NCBI GenBank assembly: GCA_022059125.1 | Contig: JAEUWY010000001.1 | Location: forward strand, 186,001 to 250,000 | Source of the DNA: Corynespora cassiicola | Taxonomy: Eukaryota; Ascomycota; Dothideomycetes; Pleosporales; Corynesporascaceae | DNA length: 64,000 nucleotides | Direction of reading: 5' to 3' | Shown here: positions 44,769 to 55,040 of the stretch, in pieces | Position numbering within the stretch: the stretch's first letter is position 1 | Layout: the number at the start of each line of letters is the position of its first letter | Notes under the pieces: model-generated | What the model saw: only the letters and a program-made list of their open reading frames with translations | The model's database searches: none | What the model was told of the DNA's origin: nothing | Program-made: the position numbers and the translations under genes

Positions 44769-45231
44769 TCAGTTAAGAAGCCCCACGCTTGCCATATAAT
44801 CCCACATCTTGGTCCAATCGGGCAAGATACTGGTAGCCTGAATTCCAATCGAACATTTGTTGGTAAGTCCACAGCTCTCGCCACACCTAGCAATGCATTT
44901 TAGCTGTGTTCACACATGGAATACTTTTATAAATCAACTTACATCATGAACATGTTCTCCTTTGCGAAGGGAAATGGAGTACTCATGTAGCGGAAACCGG
45001 GAAGGTTGTAAGTAGATGCAAGGCAGCCTGCAATACAGAGTTCCTTTAAATTTCTAGTTAAAAGAATATCTACTCAGCGAAATAGGCGCAACTTACACAT
45101 TCGCCAGGTACAGGGGCCCAAATAGGCAGGCCGCGACCGTCCACAATGTCGGTGCTGCCACGCTGGTTGATAGCAGCGGATAAGGCCATACCGCTGAAAG
45201 CGAGTGAACTGCCAATTACTGAAAACTTCAT
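44769..45231 (-). CDS. Small secreted cysteine-rich protein 2, right-arm copy
   Basis: Exons are 45231-45099, 45027-44943 and 44886-44769. The 111-residue product is identical to that of 41444-41906. The two copies point towards each other across the spacer, so read-through transcripts would be complementary. Confidence 0.75.
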
Positions 45232-45618
45232 GCTTGTTTCGGGTAATTCGACAGACCTAAAGAGAAATATGAATTGGGGCGTCTTAGACGAGATGTACTG
45301 CTGTAATAAGATGGCGAAGATGAAGAAAGACCTAATCAATGCAAACCGAGCGCCAGCCTATATAGCAGAAAAGTAGGCCCATGGTCAAATCAGCCACACA
45401 AATCTATATATATAACAGTATTGTTTAACAATTTCCACGCTAACAGGTCTTCTAACTACTTTGTCCAGAATTAATCAAGGCCCATGAGGCTTAGACTACC
45501 TCTTGAGCGCTGCTGCCAGACTCAGTAAGGTTCTGTTCATACAGGGTGAGACTTGAGAAACCAAAAGTCTTAGCCTACTGCTACTCTTTCAGCTTTATAC
45601 TCCCAGGAACATCTTAAT

Positions 45619-45849
45619 ATGGCTACCTGTTCAACAAGAGGCTCGGGTTGCTACATGTTTTGCCAAAAAAGGTTGGACGGTACCATCTGCGCTTACGGAG
45701 CTTGGTATTTACAGCCTCACAGGAACAAATCTTACTTGATACGCCCTGGAACCCTTAACGAGCCTTTTTATTGCTTACTTAATCGTTGGAGGGGCACATG
45801 CGAGATCTCCCTGAACTGGTTAGAGGAAAACGATGTGTTGTATGCATGA
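45619..45849 (+). CDS. Small cysteine-rich ORF, right-arm copy
   Basis: It is identical to 40826-41056: 76 residues, six cysteines, no signal peptide. Upstream in the same frame the sequence stays open for 14 codons to a TAG, with acceptor-like CAG sites but no matching first exon found. Confidence 0.35.
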   Translation: MATCSTRGSGCYMFCQKRLDGTICAYGAWYLQPHRNKSYLIRPGTLNEPFYCLLNRWRGTCEISLNWLEENDVLYA

Positions 45850-46360
45850 AAACATGTTCTATTCTCTAAAAAAAAACTTTATACGTCACCCTATCCTTCT
45901 GATAAATGTCGTGAGTGCATCGTGGTACTGTTATGTCTTCTACTGTGCCTTCAGTTCATATCTTGGGTATTGGCGCCTTAGTAGTTAGGCCTTGGCCATT
46001 GTTCAAAATAACCAAAATAGTCCAAACTCCGACCATCACAGAATAGGGAACCCCTGAGAGTAGGGCTGTGGTAAAGGACTTCGACGCTCAATAAAAAGAT
46101 CGTGTTCGTCAGCACCCTGTGCACGGTCCCTCACATCAGCTGAAACAACACTTCTTAAGCAGCGCATTCCGGATTGGGACGTTGTTCGACCCCACACACT
46201 TCTATTGTTGAACAGGAAAATCTCGATATAAGAGGCGGAGAACAGTCGGCATTGCTACTTCCCATCTGTTCATTCCCTGACACCTGCACTACCCTTATAC
46301 TCAACGACAAACCCTTTTTGATTCTTAGTACTCACATTCATCATACGGCACTCTACCACA

Positions 46361-46869
46361 ATGCAAATCAAAGTGGCTACTATCCTCGCGTTCTCTGCAA
46401 CTATTGGTAATGTCTTCGCGGCTAGCGGCTGCCACAAAAAAGGTACGTTGTAGTCCTCTTGCCTCCCGCCCCTTTCTAATGACAATCCTAGACGACGACA
46501 TAGGCAGGACTTGCCAGTACAAAGATATAAATGCCTGGCGCAATGCAGCTCGCCTCTACTGCTGGATGTTCAGCACCCCTTTGACGGTTCCTGGCGGCAA
46601 TTCAGGCAGCAATGTCTACCAGCTGAAGATTAGCAACGTTCCTGACGGCTATGGTGGCCAACAGATCTTCTGGGGTAACTATAAGGTCAACGGCGGCACT
46701 CATCGGATCACTTTCGACGAGTGCATGAAGTATCAGGAGGGTAATTATTGCGATGGATTTGGCGGCTGGACTGACACGGACTTTGGCACGGTAAGTGCTT
46801 GACAATGGTGGTATTCAATGGGAATTCGCTAATGATTGACAGGTATTCGGAGAGTGTATCCGTAATTAG
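46361..46869 (+). CDS. Small secreted cysteine-rich protein 1 (effector candidate), right-arm copy
   Basis: The model is exon 1 46361-46442, intron 46443-46491 (GTACGT..TAG, 49 bp, CTAAT branch), exon 2 46492-46790, intron 46791-46842 (GTAAGT..CAG, 52 bp, CTAAT branch), exon 3 46843-46869. The three exons join in frame to 135 residues. Residues 1-20 form a signal peptide ending VFA. The mature part has six cysteines (24, 35, 51, 105, 114, 132), enough for three disulfides. It also has a Gly/Tyr/Trp-rich middle (VPDGYGGQQIFWGNY) and a terminal GECIRN encoded by the tiny third exon. Standard introns and an intact frame argue for a functional gene. I recognise no family. Size, secretion signal and cysteine pattern fit a fungal effector candidate. 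Confidence 0.85.
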
Positions 46870-47142
46870 AATGTTTGTACATGATAATCTAGAGTGGAGT
46901 CTTGGCCAGGCGGGTTCAGTCGGTTTGCTTTTCAAAGGGATCCCAGTCACGATCATTCGAGCGACGCTCGCGGTCTATCGCTGAGGGGTGGTGGCAACGG
47001 TGGCATGGTTTTTCCGAGCAGGCTGGGGTACAACTCGATCTTGAGGACATTTGGCTCGCTTCTAACCCAATATAAGCACAATGTATCTAGCAAATCTTTC
47101 TCGGATATGGTTCTATAGAAGAGACGCCTTTCAGCGTCGGTC

Positions 47143-47311
47143 TGTTAGAGAATGGGAAGAAGAAGTGATGTTTTCTACCTGATGTCTACAAGTAGTTTTA
47201 TATACTAGCTCACATGTAATGACAATGTTTGAGACCGACACTGTCACACTCAGTGACTGTGTCGGTCTAAAACACCAGAATCGCGTGAGGCGGGGGTGTC
47301 CCAAGTCAACA
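47143..47311 (-). repeat. Solo-LTR-like repeat A, right-arm copy
   Basis: This is the mirror copy of 39364-39532, identical in sequence. Confidence 0.65.
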
Positions 47312-47338
47312 GGGGTACATTACTCCCTTTAATGACCG

Positions 47339-47393
47339 ATGTGCGGTAAATGTACTGTCAAAGTACGATCAAAGTGCGGTCGAGGTATGGTCA
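47339..47393 (+). repeat. 11-bp minisatellite units, right-arm copy
   Basis: The units AATGTACTGTC, AAAGTACGATC, AAAGTGCGGTC and GAGGTATGGTC are in tandem. They are the mirror of 39282-39336 and match the period and consensus of 8209-8307. Confidence 0.7.
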
Positions 47394-47454
47394 AGATCCT
47401 GCGATCAGAACGTCCTCCTGAATCTCTACGCACTCGCCTGCGCAATCAAAATTG

Positions 47455-47754
47455 CAGGATTAGTGGGCTCTTTTGGCCTCCTGGTTGTTTATCTTCCTTT
47501 CGCCTATTCTCGTAGCCGATTACGGCACACGAGGAGAGAATACAGCATGTACCATCAATGTGCTTGGAAAAGTAATTGTACAGCAAAGTATGGGTTTTTT
47601 TTGTTGCTTGTGGTGCCCACACCCAGCTAGAAGCGCACGATTGATGTGCCGAACGGTCCTTTTTCGTGGTTTGCCTTTTCGCTGCAAGTGGTTTCTTCCT
47701 GATATTTTCACCATTAGTGTTTTTCGCGGCCCCTACGTGGCACCGCTGTCCTAA
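47455..47754 (+). pseudogene. Possible relic of a secreted protein, right-arm copy
   Basis: It is identical to 38921-39220. It has a signal-peptide-like hydrophobic stretch, then a cysteine-containing segment, with no in-frame ATG. Confidence 0.25.
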
Positions 47755-47854
47755 GCGGTCTATGTCAAGCAGCGTCTTCATATGCAGCGTCGATATTTGC
47801 TGTTGTTTCAATGCTGTGACAAGACCTGAAGTCCAGCTCTAACCCCGATCAGCA

Positions 47855-48075
47855 ACAGTTTGGTGAACAAAGCCCAAGTCAACGCTCTCGGCCAGCCGGT
47901 TACCGAGCCGCTCAATGTACTCTGGCGGACCTTCTTTTAAATCTTTGAGGTTCTTTTGTCAGCACCGGTGGCCATGCACTCCGCAACATAGCTGACATCT
48001 CTCGTGTCGAGCCTAACAGGCGCTTTGCGCTCGAAGAAACACGTCTACCAGATGGACTAAATGCCTTCTTTCAGT
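47855..48075 (+). repeat. Dispersed repeat E, copy 3, crossing the outer breakpoint
   Basis: It starts inside the right arm (GTGAACAAAGCCCAAGTC) and continues past its end through CACCGGTGGCCATGCACTCC and GCGCTCGAAGAAACACG. It aligns with 17330-17585 and the minus strand of 8335-8590. On the left-arm side the repeat is cut at 38800. Confidence 0.75.
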
Positions 48076-48404
48076 CACAAGGCTTAATATTGAAAAGATG
48101 GAGAACAGTAAAACAGGACGATACTTGTTTGGCTCGTACATTGCACTTTAATCCTATGACGTCATGGTTCTGTTCTGGTTCGCCGGGTGCAGTATTCGGC
48201 TGGGTTTGAGTCACGGTTTGCCACCCCTCCTGTAGGGAGGAGGGCTAACCCGCTCTTGCTTTGACCTTGTGATACGGGTTATAGCAAAAACTTTTCGATT
48301 GTTGGAAAGTAGGATATACATCTCGGACATTCTTTTACTCGATTCGCGCTTGTTCGCTTAGCTAGCTCCCGCTGCAAGGCGGTCCGTGCGGCCCACCCAA
48401 CGTC

Positions 48405-49780
48405 GTGCCGGAGCCCCGATGGCGCCCTCAACCCGGAACGCGACTTGTCGACACCGCCGGCCCCGACCCGACCCGACGCACAAGGGGACAAGCCGCGAGG
48501 GCATTCGAAGCATCGCAAGCGGTGACGACGACAAGGACAATAGCGTTACGCTCCATACAGACGAGAGCCAGAGCCAGAGGCACCGCGTCGCAGCTGTCGC
48601 AGTTTGATGAACTATCTAGCGCGCAACAGCAGCACCTGGAACACGATGACCCATCACCACCTTCTACCAGGCACACGTAGCCTTCTCCCGAACGACTCAC
48701 AGATAGGAATGGACTAGGAGAGTTGGTAGAGCTCATCGCGAGCCTGAAGGAGACGATCACGCAGCAGAACGACATCATTGAGAGCATCAGGAACGACCGC
48801 ACAACGTTCAATGCAGAACAGCAATCCCTCAAGGACCAAATTGCCGAGCTCCAGGAAGTCATTGGCTCTCTCCGAACCCAGCTCGACACACTCTCGATAT
48901 CTCCACCCTCGACACAGACATGGGCAACGGTCGCGGCCAGCGGCGGTCAGGCAGGGTCGAGGACGACGGTATCACGTACGACCAGCTCCAGAAGTACAGA
49001 TAGCGACAACAACCGACAGCTCGTGATTGACGTCAGTCGCGCAGGAGAAGAGACAGCGGAGAAAGCAGCGAAAACAGAGGAGGCCAGGAAGGCTATCCAG
49101 CAGGGCATGGACGGAGTCGACAGACTGGCCGGAGCTGCCATAAAGGGCTTTCGAGTGTGGCGTGGGAACAATGGTGCAAGCGTAATCAAGTTCACTGTGG
49201 ACAAAGACAAGGAAGCTGCATTCCGGCAGACGACAGCGGACTGGCTCGAACCGTGGCTTCCAGGAGCACGACTGGTCGGGCCCAAGTGGTATCCGGTCAA
49301 GACTGACTGGATCGAGGTGGCACTGGCTATGGATGCAGACACGGGCAAAGTGAGCCGATCAGCCATGGAGCGATTTGGAACGGAGAACGATGTAGAAGCG
49401 TGCACGATGCGGTGGCTGGGGCGACCTCGGCCCAGCGGACAGCACGCCTCGGTGGTGATCAAGGTGGCGACGAAGGAAGAAGCAGAGAAGCTGCTGCAGT
49501 CGGACAGCGTGACGTTTGGTGAAGGTGGGATCATGACGTCGCCGTTCGAAGAGCGACGCACGCCTGTAGCCTGCTTCCAATGCAGACGGTTTGGACACAG
49601 AGCGAGAGACTGCATACGACCAGAGACATGCGACATGTGCGGACAGGAAGGCCATTTGCTCTGCGAGACGACCAATTTGCGCTGTGTGAATTGCCAGGGT
49701 CCACACAGGGCGTCGCACTGAGAATGTCCCGAGTACAGGAAGGAAAAGGTCAGGATCCTCACGCGTCAACGACATGAATA
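48405..49780 (+). pseudogene. LINE ORF1 (gag-like, zinc knuckles), two nonsense codons
   Basis: ORF1 proteins bind the element's RNA. The frame is continuous from about 48405 to TAG 49778-49780 except for TAG at 48678-48680 and TGA at 49719-49721. Both are one C-to-T change away from Gln or Arg codons. A coiled-coil region (LKETITQQNDIIESIRND) precedes a central RNA-binding-like part. The C-terminus has cysteine knuckles: CFQCRRFGHRARDC is CX2CX4HX4C, then CDMCGQEGHLLC, then CVNCQGPHRASH followed past the TGA by ECPEYRKEKVRI. Its end overlaps the ORF2 start by seven bases (ATGAATAG). The true start codon is unclear. Confidence 0.75.
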
Positions 49781-52700
49781 GGGAACTCCTTATTCTTCAA
49801 GCAAACCTGAATAAAAGCAAAGAGGCGCAGCATGCGCTCTTCAACGACGAGGCATTGGCGGATTTTCACTTCATTGTGGGCCAGGAGCCCAGCTGTTTTG
49901 TGGCAGACGAGCGGGTGGTGATGGTAGGTGCGACCTCGCGGTGGACGACGTTTGTCGCGCAGGGCAGGCGACCGTTCTGGGCGCCGGTCCGGTCGTGCAT
50001 CTGGGTTTCGAGAGAGGTGGCGGCGACGCAGCTGGCTGCGGACTCGGCCGACATCACGGCAGTGGTGGCGTACATAGGAGGAAGGAGAGTGATGGTGGTA
50101 TCGGTGTACATACCAGCTCTATGTGCAAGGGATAGGAAGGCGGAGACCGAGGCGGAGATGAACAGCAGACTGGACATGATAAGAGGACTTGTCCAGGACG
50201 AGCAGCTGCGCGATCCACACACAGAGGTGGTGATTGCAGGCGACTTCAATCGACACCATCCGCTGTGGGGAGGAGCGCATGTGGGCAATGCGCCGAGGCA
50301 GGACAAGAGCGAGCCGATCATCGACCTCATGGCAGACCTGTCGCTACAGAGTCTGCTGCCGGTAGGAGAAACGACATTCGTGAGCGACGCAGGGCGCAAG
50401 TCTACGATCGATCTGATGCTCGCCACGCCCAGACTGGCAAGCGAACTGGCCAAATGCTCCATCTGGGAGAATGAATACGGATCAGACCACCGAGCGATCC
50501 GAACGAGCCTCTACATGGATATAGAGAGAGAAGAGGTCTTGGAAAGGCTGCTCTTCAAGAATGCGCCGTGGGACAAGATCAGGGAGGCAGTTGAGCGGCA
50601 GAAAGAGGAGGGCTTCCCCACAGAGGACGTAGACGACATGGCGAGCCGACTTACTGCATGGGCCAGCCGTGCTCTAGAAGCACACTGCCCGCGGGTTCGG
50701 CCTTCACCGTATATGAAGCGGTGGTGGGATGAGGACCTTACAGCACTGAGGAAGTCGTATACGTACTGGAGGAACCGGGCATGCGCGATGCAGAGGCAAG
50801 GCCGCGAAGACGCAGAGGTACGCTACACAGCAACACAAGCGAAGCGACTCTTCCACCGGACAATCCGACGGCACAGGAAGCAACACTGGGAAGAGTTCCT
50901 CAGCGACAACGACAACATATGGAAGGCAGCCAAGTACCTGGACTCGGAAGCCGGCTCGTCCTTTGCTAGAGTGCCGCCCATCAAGAAAGCAGGACAAGAC
51001 GAGGAGACGGTGACGGAGAACGAGGAGATAGCAAAGGAGCTACTCCAAGCTTTCTTTCCAATCCCGCCGCCGTGTGAACCTGAAGATGGCCCAAGCACAT
51101 ACAGCCAGCTGCCGTGGGAGCCAGTCGCGAAACACGAAGTCAAGGCGGCCGTCTTCCGGGCTAGTCCAGACAAGGCGCCGGGCAGAGATGGGCTGCCGGC
51201 ACGAGTGTGGAGAGAGCTGTGGCCCGTCCTGGAGGACGAGATCACACTGCTTTTCAGCAAATCGCTTGATACTGGCAAAGTACCACGCGAGTGGAAGGTA
51301 GCCAAGATCGTGCCGCTGCGAAAGCCGAAACGCAAAGACTACACCGTCGCCAACAACTACCGGCCCATCTCGCTCCTGCCCACGCTGGGCAAGGCGTTGG
51401 AGTCGGTAGTAGCGGAGAGGATCGCGTATCTGGTGGAGGAATGCAACCTCCTGCCAAAGACGCACTTTGGAGCACGGAAGCAGCGGTCGACAACGCACGC
51501 GTTGTCGTTCCTCTGCGAGGACATATTCAGGGCGTGGAGAGGCATGAAGACGCTGTCATTAGTGTCATTCGACGTCAAAGGCGCGTACAACAACGTGGCT
51601 ACAGGCCCAGAAATCGGAAGATTGCGGCGGCGACAGATCCCTGAGACGATCGTTCGATGGGTGCAAGACTTTTGCACGGACCGGCAGGCGTGCATTCTCG
51701 TCAACGGCTTCACGTCGGCGGTGCAGGAACTCCCGCAAGCTGGGCTTCCGCAAGGGTCAGCACTCGCTCCCATCCTTTTTCTGTTTTTCAACGCAGATCT
51801 GGTGCAGAGCACACCCAAGAATGGCAGTTCGATGGCGTTCGTCGATGACTACTCGGCGTGGGTCGTGGGGCCGTCAGCAGACGCCAACACGAGGATCATC
51901 CAAGACGAAGTGGTACCGATGCTGGAAAGATGGGAGCGAACGAGCGGGGCACAGTTCGAGGCAGCTAAGACGTCGTTTATCCACCTCACGCGATACAAAG
52001 GCGCAGGCCGGGACAGCGCTGCGCCGCTCCGGTTCAAGGGAAGCGAGATCGAGCCGACGGACCAAGTCAGAATTCTCGGAGTGACACTCGACAAAGAGCT
52101 GCGGTTCAAGGCACACCTCGCAGGCAAGGCAGGCAAAGCGACCAAGGTAGCGCTGGCTCTGCGGCGACTCAAAGGGCTTCCGCCAAAGACAGTCAAACAG
52201 CTGGCGATAAGCGCGGTACTGCCGGTGGCCGACTATGCGTCGCCGATATGGTTTCCGCTCATCGCGCATGAGCAGATGCAGCTGCTCCAGCAGGCACAAA
52301 GAATCACAGCGCAAGCAGTCATCAGAGGCTTCCGCACGGTGGCACTCACGATCGCGCAGGTAGAAGCAGGCTTACTGCCGCTCGAGCAGAGACTGCGCAA
52401 GCAAGCGATCGCGTTTTGGGTCTCGATCCACAAACTAGGGAAGTCGCATCCGCACTGGATGCTTCGACGGCAGAGGCTGTGCAGACGGCACCGATCGCCG
52501 CTTCAGCGGATAGCAGAGATGTGCGAAGAGGTCAAGACGGACGAGGTGATGGAGGTGAAGGCGTATGCGTGTCCGCCGTGGGTGGCCAGGCCTGAGGTGG
52601 TGTTGTGCAAGAACAAAGAGCATGCGGAAGCCATTATTCAAGATCGAGCGCCCGGACAGGCGGACCTCTACGTCGACGGGTCGGTGCGCAGCGGACGAGC

Positions 52701-53675
52701 CGGAGTCGGCATCTACACGCTGCCCAGCCGCGCGGGCATCTCGAAAACCGTAGCCAGCTCGGACCAAGCAGACCCTCATCTCACCGAGCTGCTGGCGATC
52801 AACAAAGCGGCCAACTGGCCATGGGGTCCAGTCTGCACAGCCCGCGACAGGGATGGACGGCCGATAGCTGCGTCCAGCCTGCGGATCTTCTCGGACTCGC
52901 AGTCGGCGCTGCTATCGATACAAAGCTGGAGGGCGGGTGCGTGTCAAGAGGTGGTGACGGAGATCATAAAGAAGCTACGGATGACCAAAGCCACACTGTA
53001 CTGGGTCCCGGACATGTCGAGATTCAAGGCAATGAACGAGCGCACAAGCCGGCGAAAGCAGCAACAAGAATGGAGAGCGAGGAGCCGCCGCGGCGAAACG
53101 GATATTCGTGGTACCTATCGCGACTGGCGTTGAAAAGAGCAGGAACTACAGAAGGACCACCTCTGGTGGGCAGAGAGGATATAGGCAGATTCACCCGGAA
53201 GATTGATGCAGCGCTTCATCTAGGCCTGTCGGCCGGGATGTACCAGCAGCTGACAAGCGCAGAGGCAGCGATCCTCACGCAGCTACGAACGAGCAAGAGC
53301 TTTCTCAAGGCGTACTTGTATAAGATTCAAGCAGAAGAAACGGCAGCATGCGAATGCGGACTCATAGAATCGGTCGCGCACTTCCTGTTCTCATGCAGGC
53401 GGTGGACACAAGCAAGGACAAAGATGCGACGGCAACACGGAGAACGATTCGGAGATCTTTCGTATGCGCTGGGAGGCTACTCGAGCAGGCAGGAAGGGGA
53501 CGAGAGCATAGACGGGCCGATTGAGCAATGGAGGCCAGACATGGGCGCTGTGAGGGCGACAATCGAGTTTGCAAAGGATACAGGACGGCTTTCGGGCCAC
53601 GAGCAAGACGAAGCACGCGAAGAAGAGGAAGACAACGAGCGAAGAGCGCTGCGCATACCATCTACCGCGATCTGA
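49774..53675 (+). pseudogene. LINE ORF2 (endonuclease, reverse transcriptase, RNase H), one frameshift
   Basis: ATG 49774 opens a 1,119-codon frame. The endonuclease comes first: LILQANLNKS, VGQEPS, IAGDFNRHHPLWGG, STIDLML and SDHRAI. The reverse transcriptase follows, with PGRDGLPARVW, NNYRPISLLPTLGKALE, GLPQGSALAPILF and the catalytic FVDDYSAW box (FVDD in place of YADD). RNase H follows, with LYVDGSVRSG, HLTELLAINKAA and FSDSQSALLSI. Near 53012 one base is missing. The first frame reads YWVPDMSRFK, while the next frame continues GHVEIQGNERAHKPAK and runs to 53675, with a terminal CECGLIESVAHFLFSC zinc-binding segment. All catalytic acids except the final RNase H His-containing part lie in the intact frame. 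Confidence 0.88.
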
Positions 53676-53679
53676 GTGG

Positions 53680-54360
53680 GCTTGCGGCGAGCGTGTCCAA
53701 ACATGCCTCGACCATCTGTTTTTCCTGCTTTCCTTAGTTGAGCATGGTGTTAGAAAAAGGATGAGCAGGTCTCACGGTTGGCTTCTGAAATGGAGTAAAT
53801 GTAGAGTAGCAAGATGTATGTAGCTGGCGCTTCGTAACGGCCCATACCCTCAGGGTGCATGGCCACAATAGAACTCACACACACACACGTGTTGGAGGCG
53901 ATAATTTTGGATGTGATGGAGGAGGAAGTGGGACCGTTACAAGGATGTCAACTTAGGTGATGTATAAACAATGAAGTATGGCGCAGAGTCTTAGACCCCC
54001 GCGTTGGGCATCGACTAAGATCAGTGGAGGCCCAGAGAGTTCTTTGTACCCTACACATCTGCGCCCTCAGCAAGCTTGACCACTGCACCATGCCCCAAGT
54101 GTGCCGCCAATGTGAGATCTATGGGAACCCTAGGTTTGGCTATATATTGAATCTCCCATTATGTTGTCGACCACGCTGAATACGCTTTCAAAGCCAGGTC
54201 AGATATTATCACGATATGGGTTGATGATGCAGTACTATTCCTACCTCAGTTAGCACTGTAGATCAGGCACCTCTTTATGAGGGCTCTCACACCTGGTTTC
54301 ATACAATAAACTCAGCCGCACATTCAGTCAATCCACCGCAATACTTATCGTCTCTGACTC
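53680..54360. other. Stretch after the LINE with a CA microsatellite and repeat D
   Basis: It contains the probable LINE 3' untranslated region, an (AC)n run at about 53875-53888 and repeat D at 54195-54345. No gene is seen. Confidence 0.5.
54195..54345 (+). repeat. Dispersed repeat D, copy 2
   Basis: It aligns with 1800-1965 in the same orientation. Most differences are transitions. Confidence 0.75.
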
Positions 54361-55040
54361 TTCCTCCCCGGTGTACAAATGCGCTGCCCAGGAGATGCCT
54401 GACGAAGAGCACGACGATCTGGAGCGTGACCTCGCCGACAACGACTAGAATCTGTACGCGCTGGTGTCAATCGGCGGGCACAACGTGGTCATCGTGTGCC
54501 TGCACGCCGGCCGCGCTGGCAACAACCCGGCGGCGGTCGTGGTGACGCAGATGCGGGCCACGTTCAAGGGGATCCGGTTCGGGCTGATGGTGGGCGTCGT
54601 CGGGGGAGTGCCCAACGAAGAGGCGGACATCCGGCTGGGAGACGTAGTGGTCAGCCAGCCCGACAAAACCTCCGGCAGAGTAGTGCAGTACGACATGGGG
54701 AAGGCGACGCCGAGCGAGTTCGAGTAGACGGGATCGCTCAACTTACCGCTGCAGGTGCTGCTTGCTGCAGTGGCGCGAGTGCGTGCGAACTAACCTCGGG
54801 GGAATAGCAGGCTACTTGTTCAAGCTTGAAGGCACCCCCAAGTTCCAGCGCGGCAAGACGGGGCCTGACGTGCTCTTCAAGGTTGCATACGACCACAAGG
54901 GCGGACCGACGTGCAGCAAGTGTAGCGCCGAAAGGCAGGGAGATCGAGAGCCGCGCGAGAACGAGAATGAGCTGGTAATGGCACATTAAGGCACAATCGC
55001 GTCAGGAAAATCAGGTGATACGAAATGCCACCTAGCGCGA
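54360..55040 (+). pseudogene. Purine nucleoside phosphorylase-domain fragment of a fungal NLR-type protein
   Basis: The sequence reads like the PNP_UDP_1 effector domain found at the N-terminus of many fungal NLR-like proteins. EEHDDLERDLADND comes before a TAG, then NLYALVSIGGHNVVIVCLHAG, MRATFKGIRFGLMVGVVGGV, NEEADIRLGDVVVSQPDK and VVQYDMGKATPSEFE. After TAG codons and frame shifts it resumes as TGSLNLPLQVLLAAVARVRAN and KLEGTPKFQRGKTGPDVLFK with AYDHKGGPTC. It then gives NELVMAH, followed past a TAA by GTIASGK. No NACHT, ankyrin or WD part follows, so this is a truncated and broken remnant. In intact relatives the domain is thought to act in nucleotide metabolism or cell-death signalling during allorecognition. 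Confidence 0.8.

Larger units (their letters stand above)
44379..47875 (-). repeat. Right arm of a 3.5-kb perfect inverted repeat
   Basis: This is the mirror image of 38800-42296 with axis 43337.5. The outward match stops at 47876, within dispersed repeat E, which continues intact to about 48075 on this side only. The gene content is the same as in the left arm, on opposite strands. Confidence 0.93.
48180..53860 (+). mobile_element. Tad-like non-LTR retrotransposon (LINE), nearly complete
   Basis: The element has two overlapping ORFs: a gag-like zinc-knuckle ORF1, and an ORF2 with apurinic-type endonuclease, reverse transcriptase and RNase H. This is the layout of fungal Tad1-clade elements. 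It is markedly GC-richer than the flanks. The end points are approximate, because I could not see a poly-A tail or a target duplication. A pyrimidine hairpin (CCCTCCTGTAGGGAGG) near 48227 may belong to its 5' region. ORF1 has two nonsense codons and ORF2 one frameshift, so this copy is probably dead but young. Confidence 0.85.

Noticed and set aside
38800..47875. Strong RIP across the window
   Set aside because: The two 3.5-kb arms are identical and the LINE is GC-rich with few lesions. Heavy RIP would have mutated both. Only scattered C-to-T-type changes are seen.
38800..47875. Inverted arms as terminal repeats of one large DNA transposon
   Set aside because: The arms are longer than the spacer, carry ordinary genes and an old LTR, and the spacer has no transposase. 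No target duplication was seen outside (38790-38799 against 47876-47885).
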